Shown piece after piece: positions 1-9,659 of a DNA stretch of 64,000 bases. The DNA is from Rhizobiaceae bacterium (GTDB lineage Bacteria > Pseudomonadota > Alphaproteobacteria > Rhizobiales > Rhizobiaceae). Numbering within the stretch: position 1 is the stretch's first letter; each line of letters begins with the position of its first letter. The DNA lies in contig JARGOX010000003.1 in NCBI GenBank assembly GCA_029233925.1, positions 254,370 to 318,369 on the forward strand, in the 5' to 3' direction. The notes beneath the pieces were generated by a model that was not told the origin of the DNA, did not search any database, and worked only from the letters and a program-made list of their open reading frames with translations. Position numbers and translations under genes: made by a program.

Positions 1-888
1 AATGACGCATTTGTCATCATCAAAGGATGCAGAAGACTGGCGCACGGTCGGCACGACTGCCCCCTGCAGCACATCCTGCTGACCTGCAACGCCAAAGCGA
101 TGCGTATCAATTCTGTTGTAGGTATGGGTGTGGTGCTTTTCCAACTTGTCGAGGATGGTCTGACGGAAGGCAGCCGGATCGGCATCATGGTTCAGCGATA
201 CCAGATCGGCCATATCGCCGCCGGGCACATTTTCCATCAAAAGAGCGGTTTTCATGCCATCATGAGTGAGCGTCGGTATGACAATCATTTCACCATGACC
301 GGGCGAGACAGAAAGTGTCACACCCCTCGGGTCAGCCTGCCCCGGGGCCCCATGGTCCACACCGTCCCAAAGCCCGACGCACAAAAGCCGTTGTGGCTGG
401 CTGTAGGGCGTATGCTCGGGCCGGTGCTGGAACAATCGTCCCAAGGGCCCTTTTCCGGTCGAGACCACCAACAGGTCAAACCGTGACACAATGCCAGCGA
501 CATCATTTTCCTGAATGGTTCTGTATTCAATCCGCCCGCCGCGATCGGTGAAATCACGCATCAATGCCGGAAGATAGAGCCGATAATCCACGGCCCGGCT
601 GGGTTTTTTGAAAGCCCCACGAAACAACAGGGGACCATCGGGCATGTTGAAGAAATGATCATGATGGTGGTAGATCAGGTCCGGATCGTCCCAATGGTTC
701 ACGCCCAGCGCGTTCTCACGGGCGATGGTCACGCTGTGATGGGCAACCGTGTTCATCAAACGCCCGGATGCCACGTCTTCCGGATCTCGATCCGTAATGA
801 CAGTCGCTTCAATGCCATGTTTCTGCAGATAAAGCGCCAGGTGAAGGCCTGCGATGCCTGCACCGATAATTCCAATGGACTTGTTCAT
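1..888 (-). CDS. StyA-like FAD-dependent styrene/indole monooxygenase, 3' end truncated by window edge
   Basis: Manual reverse-complement translation from ATG at 888 is open to base 1 (296 codons): MNKSIGIIGAGIAGLHLALYLQKHGIEATVITDRDPEDVASGRLMNTVAHHSVTIARENALGVNHW...KKPSRAVDYRLYLPALMRDFTDRGGRIEY...FDLLVVSTGKGPLGRLF. Resembles styrene monooxygenase oxygenase (GxGxxG FAD motif, LLNTVAHxxVT, PSRAVDYRLYxPxLM). Not in ORF track because no stop lies in the window. Confidence 0.85.
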   Translation of the reverse strand, partial: MNKSIGIIGAGIAGLHLALYLQKHGIEATVITDRDPEDVASGRLMNTVAHHSVTIARENALGVNHWDDPDLIYHHHDHFFNMPDGPLLFRGAFKKPSRAVDYRLYLPALMRDFTDRGGRIEYRTIQENDVAGIVSRFDLLVVSTGKGPLGRLFQHRPEHTPYSQPQRLLCVGLWDGVDHGAPGQADPRGVTLSVSPGHGEMIVIPTLTHDGMKTALLMENVPGGDMADLVSLNHDADPAAFRQTILDKLEKHHTHTYNRIDTHRFGVAGQQDVLQGAVVPTVRQSSASFDDDKCVI

Positions 889-980
889 GGGTTCCCTCCT
901 TCATTTTTTGAAAGCATAGACCGGAGGTTTAAATCTGTATATGGAATGTCAAGAATAGAACTTATTCCGGATGGGAATAC

Positions 981-1874
981 ATGGATCGCATCGACTTGCT
1001 CAGGACTTTCGTTCGGGTCATGGAAACCGGCAGTTTTTCACTGGTCGCCGAACAGCTGGAAATCGGCCAGCCAGCCGTCAGCAAGCGCATCGCACTGCTG
1101 GAAAACGAGTTCCGCACCCAGCTTTTTGTGCGCAGCACCCGCGCTTTGCGGCCGACATCTGAGGCAGAGGGCATCTTGAAGGTGGCAAGGGAAATTCTCT
1201 CCGCCTATGACAATGTGATGGCCCATGAGGCCCCTTCACCACCGCTCCCCACCGGCACATTGCGCATCGCCGTACCAACCTCCTTTGGCCGCAATTATTT
1301 CAGCAAAATCTTCACTGAGTATCGCAGGCGTTATCCCGATGTGCGGCTCGATATCCATTGTTCAGAGGACTATGTCGACCTGGTGGGAACGGGAACGGAA
1401 CTGGCGCTTCGCATCGGCAGCCTCAGTTCAAGTGCCTTGATCGCCCGCCGCATCGGGTCGGTGAAACGCCTGCTGGTGGCCTCTCCCGAACTCTTCCGGA
1501 AAAACCCGCCACCGCTGCTGCCTGAGCACCTGGCCGGGCTGCCGTGCATTTCCTATGCGCGGCTGACGCCCCAGAACCAATGGGTGTTTGAATCCGAAAC
1601 CGGGCGCCATGTGGTGTTGATCAACCCGAGCATCATCTGTGATGAAGCCGATGTCATGACCGAAGCGACACTTGAGGGACTGGGCTTTGCCATATTGCCC
1701 AGCTGGTGCGCCCGCAAGCCCATTGAGGAAGGCAGGCTTGTCGAGGTTCTGCCCGACTATTCCGTTCCCTCGCTACCCATGCAAATCGTTCTGCCCGATT
1801 CCCGCTGGAAATCAGATCGCGCCCGCCTGTTTCGCGATCTGGTCGTCGAACTCTCGGATGATTTGTATCTTTGA
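981..1874 (+). CDS. LysR-family transcriptional regulator
   Basis: 297 aa; N-terminal LysR HTH (MDRIDLLRTFVRVMETGSFSLVAEQLEIGQPAVSKRIALLENEF) plus substrate-binding domain. Confidence 0.93.
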   Translation: MDRIDLLRTFVRVMETGSFSLVAEQLEIGQPAVSKRIALLENEFRTQLFVRSTRALRPTSEAEGILKVAREILSAYDNVMAHEAPSPPLPTGTLRIAVPTSFGRNYFSKIFTEYRRRYPDVRLDIHCSEDYVDLVGTGTELALRIGSLSSSALIARRIGSVKRLLVASPELFRKNPPPLLPEHLAGLPCISYARLTPQNQWVFESETGRHVVLINPSIICDEADVMTEATLEGLGFAILPSWCARKPIEEGRLVEVLPDYSVPSLPMQIVLPDSRWKSDRARLFRDLVVELSDDLYL

Positions 1875-1932
1875 AACGTCCTGGCAATGGTTCCTGCCAT
1901 ACTGCCTGCACCGGTCAGCGCGGGTTCTTTAC

Positions 1933-3009
1933 TCATGGAAGCAGGGCCAGGGTGCGTTTCTCCATGGCTGAACGTGCTGCCGTGTCCACAATCCGCTGGC
2001 CGACAAGACCGATCGCGGGATCCAGAGGGCCAGTGATAGGCGCGCCGGTTCCTATGCAATGCAGGACGTATTCGATTGCATTGCGCCGCCCTTGCGGTAG
2101 CCGGTCGACAGGCACCGGCGTTGGTGTCGGTTCTGTCCGCGTCTGAACCGTCACATGATCGGCGTAGTCGGGACTGGCAATGGTGCCCTGGGTGCCGACA
2201 AAGGCAAATCCGCAGGTCGGCTGTGGCTGGATCATCCATGGATCTGTGAAGGTGCCCCAGCGGGTTTCCATTTTCGAAAGTCCCCGGGCGTAACGGCATA
2301 TGGTGATGGAGTGCTGATCGACTTCAATCCCCGGCGCCTCATCGATAACGGATGTAACCTCCAGAGGCGCCGCACCATCCATGTACCAGGTGCCCAGCGT
2401 TGCGCCATAGCCAAGGTAATCCAGCAGACTGCCGCCACCCGATGCCTTTTTGTACCACCAGCTATCCGGCTTTTGCCGCTCGACTTCGTCAGCGCTCACC
2501 TCAACCTTGTCGGCCAGATGATAAAGCGGTCCGCGGTTGCCGTCGTAGAAGTGAACCTCGATCAGGTCGCCAATCATGCCTTCATCAATCAGCCGTTTGG
2601 CTGTCAGATGGCTTTCCACCCACGCCAGAGGCCAATTGATCGCCATCAGCTTGCCGGTGCCGTCCATGGCGGCCAACATCCGCCGTGCATCCGCAATTGA
2701 CCCGGCAAAAGGTTTTTCAACGAAGACGTTTGTGTTGTAAGCGGCCAGACGTTCCGTGTAATCGGCGTGATCTGCAGTCGCAGCACAAAGGATAGCCAGA
2801 TCCGGCTGCGTGGCCGACATGCAGGCATCAAAATCGGTAAACACACGGTCTGCCGGGATGGCGAAATTTTCAATCGCGCTGGCCATTTGTTTTGGATCCG
2901 GATCATAAATTCCGGCAATTTCAGCCTCGGGATGGTCATGGACCATGCGCAGCAGATCACCCATATGCATATGGTCAAAGCTGATACCGACAACCCTGTA
3001 TTTCGACAT
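1933..3009 (-). CDS. Gfo/Idh/MocA-family oxidoreductase
   Basis: MSKYRVVGISFDHMHMGDLLRMVHDHPEAEIAGIYDPD...VFVEKPFAGS; Rossmann fold and EKP motif. ATG at 3009 chosen over the longer ORF. Confidence 0.88.
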   Translation of the reverse strand: MSKYRVVGISFDHMHMGDLLRMVHDHPEAEIAGIYDPDPKQMASAIENFAIPADRVFTDFDACMSATQPDLAILCAATADHADYTERLAAYNTNVFVEKPFAGSIADARRMLAAMDGTGKLMAINWPLAWVESHLTAKRLIDEGMIGDLIEVHFYDGNRGPLYHLADKVEVSADEVERQKPDSWWYKKASGGGSLLDYLGYGATLGTWYMDGAAPLEVTSVIDEAPGIEVDQHSITICRYARGLSKMETRWGTFTDPWMIQPQPTCGFAFVGTQGTIASPDYADHVTVQTRTEPTPTPVPVDRLPQGRRNAIEYVLHCIGTGAPITGPLDPAIGLVGQRIVDTAARSAMEKRTLALLP

Positions 3010-3017
3010 AATTTTTC

Positions 3018-3989
3018 CTAACGACTTTGTTCTGTCAACCGGATGTAGGTCGTTGTAACGGTCAGGATGATCAGGCCAAACAATATCCGCCGCAGCCCTT
3101 CTGGCATCTGCAGCAGCGTCAGCAGGGTGCCGAGCACCGTCAATATCAATGCGCCAAGGATCGTCCCGGAATAGCCGCCGCGCCCGCCGAAAATCGAGGT
3201 GCCGCCAATCACCGCAGCGGCGACCGAAGGCAACAAAAGCGGATTTACCAGGCTGAGAGACGGCGCCTTGATCAGACCGACATAAAGCAGGCCGGTGACG
3301 CCGGCGATCAGCCCGGACAACATGTAGAGCGCCAGAAAAACCTGCCACGAGCGTACGCCTGAAATCCGTGATGCGGTCTCATTTGACCCCAGGGCGTATA
3401 GCAGCCGTCCGAATCCGGTGCGTCGTTGCGCCCAGATAATCAGGATTGCAATCGGCACAAAAAGTATGAGTGCGTTGGGCAAACCCCATGTGCGCCCGGT
3501 GCCCAGCCATGCCAGCCCGTCAGGAATAACCGAGCCGCTGGCAATCACGAAGCGCTGGTAGACTTGCAGACATCCGGTGGCGATCAACCCGGTACCCAGC
3601 GTCATGATCAGCGGGTGAACCCGGCACACCGCCACACCAAAACCATTGACCATACCGATCATGATCGCCGGTATGAGACCGATGCAGATGGCCAGCGGGA
3701 CACCAACGATGGGGACTTGCGTTGCCATCACAAAGGCACTGATCGTGGCCGCAACGGCTGCCGACAAATCGATCCCGCCCGTCAGCATCGTCAAAGTCTG
3801 GCAGGCTGCAAGCATCGCCAGCGGGATGGCGAACTTGATGGTGTTTCCAATCCACCGCTCATTCACGATACCCGGACGCATGAATTCGAGCACGCCGACA
3901 AGCACCAGCAGCAGGATCAACAGCGGGACCAACGGATTGTTGCCGATGAACCGCCCGACTGACTTGAACATTGTGGTCTCAGACGTCAT
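3018..3989 (-). CDS. Sugar ABC transporter permease (RbsC/BPD_transp_2 type)
   Basis: 323 aa hydrophobic; GGIDLSAA...NGFGVAVCRVHPLIMTLGT motifs of ribose-type permeases. Confidence 0.9.
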   Translation of the reverse strand: MTSETTMFKSVGRFIGNNPLVPLLILLLVLVGVLEFMRPGIVNERWIGNTIKFAIPLAMLAACQTLTMLTGGIDLSAAVAATISAFVMATQVPIVGVPLAICIGLIPAIMIGMVNGFGVAVCRVHPLIMTLGTGLIATGCLQVYQRFVIASGSVIPDGLAWLGTGRTWGLPNALILFVPIAILIIWAQRRTGFGRLLYALGSNETASRISGVRSWQVFLALYMLSGLIAGVTGLLYVGLIKAPSLSLVNPLLLPSVAAAVIGGTSIFGGRGGYSGTILGALILTVLGTLLTLLQMPEGLRRILFGLIILTVTTTYIRLTEQSR

Positions 3990-4936
3990 TTATGCCTCCC
4001 CCGATAGGCGAGCACGCCGCCAAACATCACCACGACCACCATGATGGTGCCTTCCACGATGGTTGTCACATTGGGATCAACCGATAGCAGCGTGAGGTCC
4101 ATGCGCACCAGTCGCAGAATGATCACGGCAATGATCGGCCCCAACAGCGCACCCTTGCCGCCGCCCAGCACAACCCCACCCAAAACAACAGCTGCAACGC
4201 TTGCCATCAGGTAGGGACCGGGAATCGGCTCTCCATTGCCGGTGCTCATGGTCAGCGTCAGGCCGCCGATCGCTGCGAAGAGACCGCAAACCGCATAGGC
4301 CGCAATGCGCGTCCGCCCGACAGAAACACCTGATCGATAGGCGGCAAGATCATTGCTGCCAATGGCATAGATCGACAGACCGAGTTTCGACCGCTTCAAT
4401 GGAACCCAGACAGCCACCAGACAAACCGCAAGGAACACCAGCGAGCGCGGCAACCAGGGAACAATAAATGGACCAACGATCAGCTCGCGCAGCCAGGGTG
4501 TGGCGGAACCGCCAGGCCCATTAAGGATCAATAACGCCACGCCTTCCCAGACATAAAGCATGGCCAGCGTTACAACGATATCCGGCACCCGAGTGATGAC
4601 GATCAGCGCGCCATTGATCGCCCCCATCGTCAAACCGACCAAAAGCACAATGACAACCGCAACAGCCGTCATTCCGTCTCCGGCGCCGTCCATCAGGACA
4701 GCGGCCGTGACGCCTGCAACAGCCATCATGGAGGCCACCGACAGATCAATACCGCCGGCGATAACGACCACGGCCATCGCCGCTGTGGCAAAGGCAAAGG
4801 GCAACATTGCACGCGACAATGAATCCAGCCCGGACGTGCCAAAATCGGGCTGGATGATCTTGGTAAAGACGAACAACAGCGCAAGAATGGCCAGGAGCCC
4901 AGCGGTCCATCCGTGCCGTAAAAACTGCCGGGTCAT
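3986..4936 (-). CDS. Sugar ABC transporter permease (RbsC type)
   Basis: 316 aa; GGIDLSVASMMA, TRVPDIVVTLAMLYVWEG; overlaps the neighbouring permease by 4 bp. Confidence 0.9.
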   Translation of the reverse strand: MTRQFLRHGWTAGLLAILALLFVFTKIIQPDFGTSGLDSLSRAMLPFAFATAAMAVVVIAGGIDLSVASMMAVAGVTAAVLMDGAGDGMTAVAVVIVLLVGLTMGAINGALIVITRVPDIVVTLAMLYVWEGVALLILNGPGGSATPWLRELIVGPFIVPWLPRSLVFLAVCLVAVWVPLKRSKLGLSIYAIGSNDLAAYRSGVSVGRTRIAAYAVCGLFAAIGGLTLTMSTGNGEPIPGPYLMASVAAVVLGGVVLGGGKGALLGPIIAVIILRLVRMDLTLLSVDPNVTTIVEGTIMVVVVMFGGVLAYRGRHK

Positions 4937-6432
4937 GCGGAGACCGCCGCAGATGCAGTCAGGCCATAGGCCGCACGCATCAAAGTCTGTTCATCAGCAT
5001 CTGCCGCCTCGATGACGTCGACGACCTTGCCGTTGAAAATTACCATTGCCCGGTCGCAGGCCGCAGGCACTTCAGCCAACTCTGAGGTATAATAGAGGAC
5101 TGCGGCGCCCTGTTCGGCCAGTTCGCGCACCAGCAGGTAGATCTGGCGTTTTGTCCGCACGTCGATGCCGCGGGTCGGATCAAACAGCAAAAGCGTATCC
5201 ACGCCTGCGGCGATCCAGCGTCCGATGGTCACCTTTTGCTGGTTGCCGCCCGACAGGCGCTGCACTTCGCCCTGGGCGCGGGTATCAATTTGCAGCCGGT
5301 CGATGGCTTTTTTGACCGTCGCAGCCTCTTTCTTCATGCCGATTGCCCCCCATTTGGCAAAACGAGCGAGTTGCGGGAGTGCGATGTTTTCATGCACGGA
5401 TCGTTCCATCAAAAGTCCGTCTGCCCGGTCGCCCGGCACAAAGGACAGACCCGCCGCAATTGCATCAGCAGGATGGTTGAAACTGACGGTCTTGCCGTCC
5501 AGCGCGATCGTGCCGGCGGTAGGACTGTCCATGCCGGCAAGAACGTCAAACAGCTGATCCTGTCCCTGCCCCTCCAGTGCCACGACACCCAGCACTTCAC
5601 CCCTGTAAAGATCGAGCGAAACATCCTGCAGTTTTGTCCCTGCGGCCAGATTGCGAACCGTGACACGCGGCATGCCTTCGGGGCGGTGCGCGGCAGTGCT
5701 GGTGCGTGTCGGATCCTTGTCCAGAACCGCCCCCAGCATCAACTCAACGACTTTTTCCTCAACGCCGGGCGTGATCGGCAGATCACCGACCGTTGCACCA
5801 TCCCGCAGCACAGTGGCCCTGTCGCAAATCTCGGCGATTTCGGAAAAGCGGTGTGAAATATAGATGACGGACTGGCCTGCATCCGCCTGTTTGCGCACGG
5901 TGTCCAGCACCTTTTCCACAAGGTCAGTGGGCAATGCCGCGGTCATTTCATCAAGCAGTAGAACATCCGGTTTGACAGCCAGCGCACGTGCCAGATCAAG
6001 AATGCGCAGGGTCGCAAGAGGCAGTGCGCTGATCATGTCGTCCAGGTGCAAACCATCAATGCCAAGTTCGTGGACCCAGTGCTGAAAATCGGCCACCGGC
6101 GTGTCCCCAAGGCGCAGATTATCCGCAATGCTCAGATCAGGAATAAGCGATGGTTCCTGGTAGACCGGCACAAGGCCGGAACGCCGCGCCTCTGCCGGTG
6201 ATCCCACCCGGCGTTCGGTGCCCCGGATACGCACGTGTCCAGTGTCCGGCTTCAGGGCGCCGGTCAGAATCTTGACAAAGGTCGATTTGCCGGCCCCATT
6301 CGCCCCCATCAAGGCAACAATCTGCCCCGCCGAAATGGTCAGCGACGCGTCCTCGAGTGCCACAACTGCGCCAAAACGTTTTGAAACGCCCTTCGCATCC
6401 AAAAGCGGCGTTTGTGCCTGCTGATCCGTCAT
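4933..6432 (-). CDS. Sugar ABC transporter ATP-binding protein, two ABC domains (RbsA/MglA type)
   Basis: MTDQQAQTPLLDAKGVSKRFGAVVALEDASLTI...GANGAGKST...LLLDEMTAAL...SGGNQQKVTIGRW; start at ATG 6432. Confidence 0.92.
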   Translation of the reverse strand: MTDQQAQTPLLDAKGVSKRFGAVVALEDASLTISAGQIVALMGANGAGKSTFVKILTGALKPDTGHVRIRGTERRVGSPAEARRSGLVPVYQEPSLIPDLSIADNLRLGDTPVADFQHWVHELGIDGLHLDDMISALPLATLRILDLARALAVKPDVLLLDEMTAALPTDLVEKVLDTVRKQADAGQSVIYISHRFSEIAEICDRATVLRDGATVGDLPITPGVEEKVVELMLGAVLDKDPTRTSTAAHRPEGMPRVTVRNLAAGTKLQDVSLDLYRGEVLGVVALEGQGQDQLFDVLAGMDSPTAGTIALDGKTVSFNHPADAIAAGLSFVPGDRADGLLMERSVHENIALPQLARFAKWGAIGMKKEAATVKKAIDRLQIDTRAQGEVQRLSGGNQQKVTIGRWIAAGVDTLLLFDPTRGIDVRTKRQIYLLVRELAEQGAAVLYYTSELAEVPAACDRAMVIFNGKVVDVIEAADADEQTLMRAAYGLTASAAVSA

Positions 6433-6454
6433 ACATGCCTCTGCCCGGTAGGAA

Positions 6455-6480
6455 TGGGCCCCGACCAATGCCGGGGCCCA
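6455..6480 (-). promoter_or_regulatory. GC-rich hairpin between substrate-binding-protein and ATPase genes
   Basis: TGGGCCCCG (6455-6463) / CGGGGCCCA (6472-6480), perfect 9-bp arms just after the binding-protein stop codon. Confidence 0.6.
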
Positions 6481-6487
6481 GACTGTC

Positions 6488-7519
6488 TTATTCGCCTGGA
6501 CCTTTGCAGGCGATAATTTCATCCATCGAATAGTCTGTCCAACCGGGAATCTGCACCGAAACGGGCCATTCAGGATCAAGGTTGGGGTTTTGGGCAGCGG
6601 CGATCAAAGCCTTGCCTTCGGGATCATTGTTGGCCCAGATCGACGGGTCAACAAGCACGGTATTGCTCTCCGGCATTTTGCCATCAAGGATCTGCAGCGC
6701 CAGTGTCACGCCCGCACCACCGATTGAACCGGGGTTGGTGACAGCGGCGCCAGTGAAGCCTTCCACTGTGGCCAATTGCCCGACAAAACCGGCGTTATCG
6801 GCGCCAACAATGGGAACAAGCGGCACATCGGATTCGATAAATGCATCGACGATCACATTGTCGATCCCGCTGGTCCAGACACCATCCACCGGCAAACCGG
6901 TCGACAGGTAATCAAGGATCTGCTGCTTGCCCTGATCCTGCTGCCAGCCGGTAAAGACTTCATGCACGATCTTGATGTCGGGGTATTCTTCCATTGCGCG
7001 TTTGAAACCGGTATCGCGGTCATTGTCCGCCCCTGCACCGGCAGCCCCGCGCATATAGACCACACTGCCCGAACCGCCGAGCTGCTCGAACAGCCATTTG
7101 GCGCCAAGATAGGCATATTCTTCCTGATTGTTGGAAAGCACATAGGCCCCTTCAGCAGAAACCGCCTGATCGACTGCCACAACAACAATGCCTGCAGCGA
7201 TGGCTTCTTCAATGGCGGCGTTCACGCCATCAGAGTTGGACGGGTTGAGAACGATGGCATCCACGCCCGCCTGGATCAGGTTGCGCATATCTTCCAACTG
7301 GCCGGTTGCATCGGTATTGCGGTGCGCAATATTCAGGCTGTCGACCTTGCCCGATACCAGCGCCTGCGCTTTCATTGCGCAAACCATTTCCTCACGCCAT
7401 CCATTGCCCTGGACGGTATTGGAAATCCCGATTGTATAGCCATCAGCAGCCATTGCCGAACCGACAAAGCCGCCGGCCAACAACGCGACCGCTGCAACCT
7501 GTGTTAGTAATTTCCTCAT
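6488..7519 (-). CDS. Sugar ABC transporter periplasmic substrate-binding protein
   Basis: 343 aa; signal peptide MRKLLTQVAAVALLAGGFVGSAMA, then a ribose-binding-like fold. Confidence 0.92.
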   Translation of the reverse strand: MRKLLTQVAAVALLAGGFVGSAMAADGYTIGISNTVQGNGWREEMVCAMKAQALVSGKVDSLNIAHRNTDATGQLEDMRNLIQAGVDAIVLNPSNSDGVNAAIEEAIAAGIVVVAVDQAVSAEGAYVLSNNQEEYAYLGAKWLFEQLGGSGSVVYMRGAAGAGADNDRDTGFKRAMEEYPDIKIVHEVFTGWQQDQGKQQILDYLSTGLPVDGVWTSGIDNVIVDAFIESDVPLVPIVGADNAGFVGQLATVEGFTGAAVTNPGSIGGAGVTLALQILDGKMPESNTVLVDPSIWANNDPEGKALIAAAQNPNLDPEWPVSVQIPGWTDYSMDEIIACKGPGE

Positions 7520-7562
7520 GGTTCTTCCTCCGTTTGGGTTAATCTTGCAGTTTATTCTGCCC

Positions 7563-8474
7563 CTATTTGATGTAGGGGCTCAGAATGTCGCGGGCGAGGC
7601 AGAAGCCCCGTTTGATTTTTTTATCAGTCCCTTCAAAATCGCGGTCTTCGTGTTCAATGATGATCGGGCCGTCATAACCAACGCGGTAAAGCTGACCAAA
7701 GAAATCGCTCCAATCGACATCACCCAAACCACAAAGGCGCGGCACCTGCCACCCCATACCTGCCGACAATATGCCCCGCTCATAAAGTCCATCACGATCG
7801 ATCATCAGATCTTTGGCGTGAACATGAGCGAAACGGGCACCGAATTCGCGAATAAACCGCCCCTGATCGATCATCTGAAGCACCAGATGCGAGGGATCAA
7901 AATTCATACCGACCCCATCCCAGGTCTCCAGAATACGCCGCCAGATGAGCGGACTATAGGCGATGTTATGGCCGCCTGGCCATTCATCGTTTGAAAAGAT
8001 CATCGGGCAGTTTTCAAAGGCCAGCGTCACACCGCTGTCAGCCGCATGTTTGACGATATCGGGAAAAATAGCCGTGGCACGGGTCCAGTTGTCATCAACG
8101 GTCAATGCCCGATCCCCGCCGACAAAGGTGTTGACCACCTTCACACCCATCACACCGGCCGCCGTAATCACTTTTTTCAGATGCGCGATCACCGCATCAC
8201 GGTGATCTGCCTCCGCATGCAGCGGGTTGGGGTAATAGCCCAGAGCGGAAATACTGATGCCCTTGTCTGCCAATGCACCGATGATCTCGCTGCCCTGCGT
8301 GCGCGTCAGACCCTCGACGTTGATATGGCTTGTTCCGGCATAGCGGCGTTTCTCCCCGCCGGACGCAGGCCAGCACGCGACCTCAAGCGCCGACATGCCA
8401 TTTGCGGCAGTCCAGTCGGCCACGTCCATAAGATCTGTGTCCTCGAAAGGTGCGGTCAGCAATCCCAGTTTCAT
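7563..8474 (-). CDS. Sugar phosphate isomerase/epimerase (xylose-isomerase-like TIM barrel)
   Basis: 303 aa; MKLGLLTAPFEDTDLMDVADWTAANGMSALEVACW...GVGMNFDPSHLVLQ...HVHAKD...IIIEHEDRD. Confidence 0.88.
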   Translation of the reverse strand: MKLGLLTAPFEDTDLMDVADWTAANGMSALEVACWPASGGEKRRYAGTSHINVEGLTRTQGSEIIGALADKGISISALGYYPNPLHAEADHRDAVIAHLKKVITAAGVMGVKVVNTFVGGDRALTVDDNWTRATAIFPDIVKHAADSGVTLAFENCPMIFSNDEWPGGHNIAYSPLIWRRILETWDGVGMNFDPSHLVLQMIDQGRFIREFGARFAHVHAKDLMIDRDGLYERGILSAGMGWQVPRLCGLGDVDWSDFFGQLYRVGYDGPIIIEHEDRDFEGTDKKIKRGFCLARDILSPYIK

Positions 8475-8486
8475 CTGACTTGTCTC

Positions 8487-9632
8487 CTAAACATCGACCC
8501 AGCCACCCTTTTTGTCGCTGGTCAAAACGGCATCACAGACACGCATTTCATAGTGTCCATCATCAAAGCTTGCATAGGTCGCGGATGCTGAGCGCTGCCC
8601 CGCAGCCGCATCCTTATAGACCTGCCGAAACAGTGCAAAGAAGCTGTCGGCAAAACCTTCCACATGCCCGCCCGGCAGGCTGGCGGCGGCGGCACCGGTG
8701 GCATTCATCAAAGCCGCATCGCGCTGCAGGATCTGGTTGGGTGCATCACGATGCCCGATGAACAGATGATCAGGGGTCTCGCTGTCCCACGCGGCAGACG
8801 CCCGAGACCCGGCGATATCCCATTGCAGCGAATTCTTGCGGCCCATATTGATCTGGCTGGTGGACATCACACCTTTGGCTCCGCCATCAAAACGCAGCAT
8901 GATGATTGCCGCATCATCGGTTTCTATGGTGCGGGTTTCCGTGTCGCCAGTGGCCTGGGAAAAGGTCGCAACAGGGCCGACCGGTTTTTCACGCGTCGGA
9001 ATGAATGTCGTCAGATCAGCAAGAACGGAACAGACCTTCTGTCCCGCGATAAAACTGGTCAGGTCAATCCAATGGGTACCAATATCCCCGACCGAGCGCA
9101 GCGCGCCGCCCTCATCCGTTTCCAGTCGCCAATTCCAGTCTGTCGATTTGGCAAGCCAGTCCTGATGATAGTGACCGGTGATGAACCGTATATCACCAAG
9201 ATCGCCGTCCCGGACCATGCCCTGCGCGTGCTGGTTCAGCGGATAGAACCGTATGTTGTAGCAGACGGCGCAGACCCGGCCGCTGGCCTTTGCAAGTTCA
9301 ACCATCTCCGCCGATTGCGCCGCAGTCATCGCCAACGGTTTTTCACAAATCACGTGTTTGCCAGCCGCCAGGATTGCCTTGACCTGAGGGTAGTGCAGAT
9401 GATTGGGCGAGGTGACATGCACCACATCGACACTTTCATCGGCCAGAAGTTCATCGAGGCTGGCATAAGCATGACCAACCCCCATCGTGGCAGCGCCTTC
9501 TGCGCCCCGCTGCGGGCTTGATCCCAGAACGCCGCGCACGTCTGCGCCGAGGCGGCGCAAAGCCCAGGTGTGGACGGTGCCGATAAAACCCGTGCCGATG
9601 ATGGCAGCACCCATAGTTCTGAAATCAGTCAT
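8487..9632 (-). CDS. Gfo/Idh/MocA-family oxidoreductase
   Basis: 381 aa; GTGFIGTVHTWALRRLGADVRGVLGSSP...VICEKPLAMT. Confidence 0.92.
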   Translation of the reverse strand: MTDFRTMGAAIIGTGFIGTVHTWALRRLGADVRGVLGSSPQRGAEGAATMGVGHAYASLDELLADESVDVVHVTSPNHLHYPQVKAILAAGKHVICEKPLAMTAAQSAEMVELAKASGRVCAVCYNIRFYPLNQHAQGMVRDGDLGDIRFITGHYHQDWLAKSTDWNWRLETDEGGALRSVGDIGTHWIDLTSFIAGQKVCSVLADLTTFIPTREKPVGPVATFSQATGDTETRTIETDDAAIIMLRFDGGAKGVMSTSQINMGRKNSLQWDIAGSRASAAWDSETPDHLFIGHRDAPNQILQRDAALMNATGAAAASLPGGHVEGFADSFFALFRQVYKDAAAGQRSASATYASFDDGHYEMRVCDAVLTSDKKGGWVDV

Positions 9633-9659
9633 TTTTCAAGGATTCCCCTCGTCACAGCA

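Noticed and set aside
1-551. Short plus-strand ORFs (27-269, 100-486, 315-551)
   Set aside because: Lie antisense to the StyA-like reading frame, which has strong family similarity.
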